NCBI RefSeq assembly: GCF_005503535.1
Contig: NZ_SCNN01000024.1
Coordinates: 28,194 to 92,193 of the forward strand
DNA length: 64,000 nucleotides
Direction of reading: 5' to 3'
From: Mesorhizobium comanense
GTDB lineage: Bacteria; Pseudomonadota; Alphaproteobacteria; Rhizobiales; Rhizobiaceae
The notes under the pieces are model-generated. The model searched no databases and was not told the DNA's origin. It was given only the letters and a program-made list of their open reading frames with translations. Made by a program: the position numbers and the translations under genes. Positions 63,330-64,000 of this stretch are shown here, piece after piece. Positions within the stretch are counted from its first letter, which is position 1; every line of letters begins with the position of its first letter.

Positions 63330-63938
63330 ATGAAAAAAACGAGGGGCAAGCTGTTGCTGATGGCAATGGCGATGCAGCTTTCCGCATGGGGATCAGCATA
63401 TGCCGCGGGACCGGCCTATATGCACACCGGCGGGCGCACCACACAGCCTGTTGGCCATTATGATTTCTGCCAGCGCATACCGGTGGAATGCAACCAGAAG
63501 ACCCCCAAGGGGCCGCCTGTCGAACTAAGCCGGAAGCTCTGGGCGACGATCGTCAACATCAACAATTCGGTCAACACGCGCATCAAGCCGCGTACCGACA
63601 TGGAAAACTACGGCGTCGAGGAATACTGGTCCTATCCCGACAATGGCTACGGCGATTGCGAGGACTACGCGCTGGAAAAGCGCCGCGAACTGATGGATGC
63701 GGGCGTCCCGGCAGGCGACCTCCTGATGACGGTCGCGCGTCAGCCCAATGGCGACGGTCATGCCGTGCTGACGGTCCGCACCAGCCTCGGCGAGTTCATA
63801 CTCGACAATCTGGAAAACAAGGTCCTGTCCTGGACGGACACCGACTACACCTATCTCAAGCGCCAATCGACGGAGAATTCCGGCGTTTGGGTGACGATCA
63901 ATGACGGCCGCTCCGACGCGGTCGCCAGCGTCCGCTAG
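63330..63938 (+). CDS. Periplasmic transglutaminase-like cysteine protease (DUF920/BTLCP)
   Basis: 202 residues with a signal peptide (LLMAMAMQLSAWGSAYA, cut before AGPAY). The Cys-His-Asp set is GDCEDYALEKRREL, DGHAVLTVRT and FILDNLENKV, the pattern of bacterial transglutaminase-like cysteine proteinases (LapG relatives). LapG proteins cut surface adhesins under c-di-GMP control, but this short single protein may have another target. The gene is next to a PilZ gene. The remaining 62 bases show nothing. Confidence 0.92.
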   Translation: MKKTRGKLLLMAMAMQLSAWGSAYAAGPAYMHTGGRTTQPVGHYDFCQRIPVECNQKTPKGPPVELSRKLWATIVNINNSVNTRIKPRTDMENYGVEEYWSYPDNGYGDCEDYALEKRRELMDAGVPAGDLLMTVARQPNGDGHAVLTVRTSLGEFILDNLENKVLSWTDTDYTYLKRQSTENSGVWVTINDGRSDAVASVR

Positions 63939-64000
63939 AGCGTCGACAAGTTCGGGCGCGCTGCACGATCGCGGCGCGCCAATCGAGAAACCCGGTCGAG

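Overview
The window comes from a GC-rich alphaproteobacterium of the rhizobial type. Mesorhizobium or a close Phyllobacteriaceae relative fits best. The protein sequences, an NDUFA12-like subunit next to DUF2155, the accB-accC-aat order, a glf/UXS sugar-nucleotide pair and many solute ABC transporters all point that way. The genus is an inference, not a database result.

Region 1 (about 1-7447) looks accessory. A minus-strand operon encodes a type I secretion ABC exporter with a degenerate C39 domain, its HlyD-type adaptor, a GNAT acyltransferase overlapping hlyD, a Sel1-repeat protein, and a glycine/proline-rich protein with 81-bp tandem repeats that runs off the left edge. A decayed copy of the hlyD 3' end lies just upstream of the Sel1 gene, so the locus has been rearranged by duplication. 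The region ends at 7405-7447 with the 3' part of a tRNA(Thr, UGU)-like gene that has no 5' half. This is what the distal attachment site of a tRNA-integrated island looks like.

Region 2 (7508-15495) is a partial inositol-type sugar cluster: a MocR regulator divergent from iolE, a ChbG/YdjC deacetylase, a ribose/inositol-type ABC importer, an iolG-like dehydrogenase and an HTH-only RpiR-like protein. Region 3 (15520-24732) has a DUF2569 membrane protein, a TetR regulator divergent from a complete polyamine-type ABC importer followed by a metallo-beta-lactamase-fold hydrolase, and a convergent unit of BetI-like regulator, amidase and a second polyamine-type binding protein.

Region 4 (25053-29777) is a small surface-glycan locus: two glycosyltransferase-like proteins, UDP-galactopyranose mutase and a UDP-glucuronate-decarboxylase-like enzyme. 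Region 5 (30067-64000) is mostly core chromosome: NAD kinase, DEAD-box helicase, OmpA lipoprotein, two GFA-fold proteins, prfB with its programmed +1 frameshift, PBP1A, AmiC, RNase E, glutaminase, an aminotransferase, an M48 protease, DsbA, aroQ, accB-accC, aat, DUF2155, NDUFA12, panB-panC, a LuxR regulator, AIM24, a GNAT, gatB, YjhX, a CBS protein, a rhomboid protease, a PAS protein, a double PilZ protein and a transglutaminase-like protein.

The most promising parts for novelty are the island-borne secretion operon with its unfinished repeat protein, the tRNA-fragment attachment site, and two intergenic regions that end in strong intrinsic terminators without an obvious gene (small-RNA candidates). 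No CRISPR array, rRNA, intact tRNA, integrase or transposase was found.
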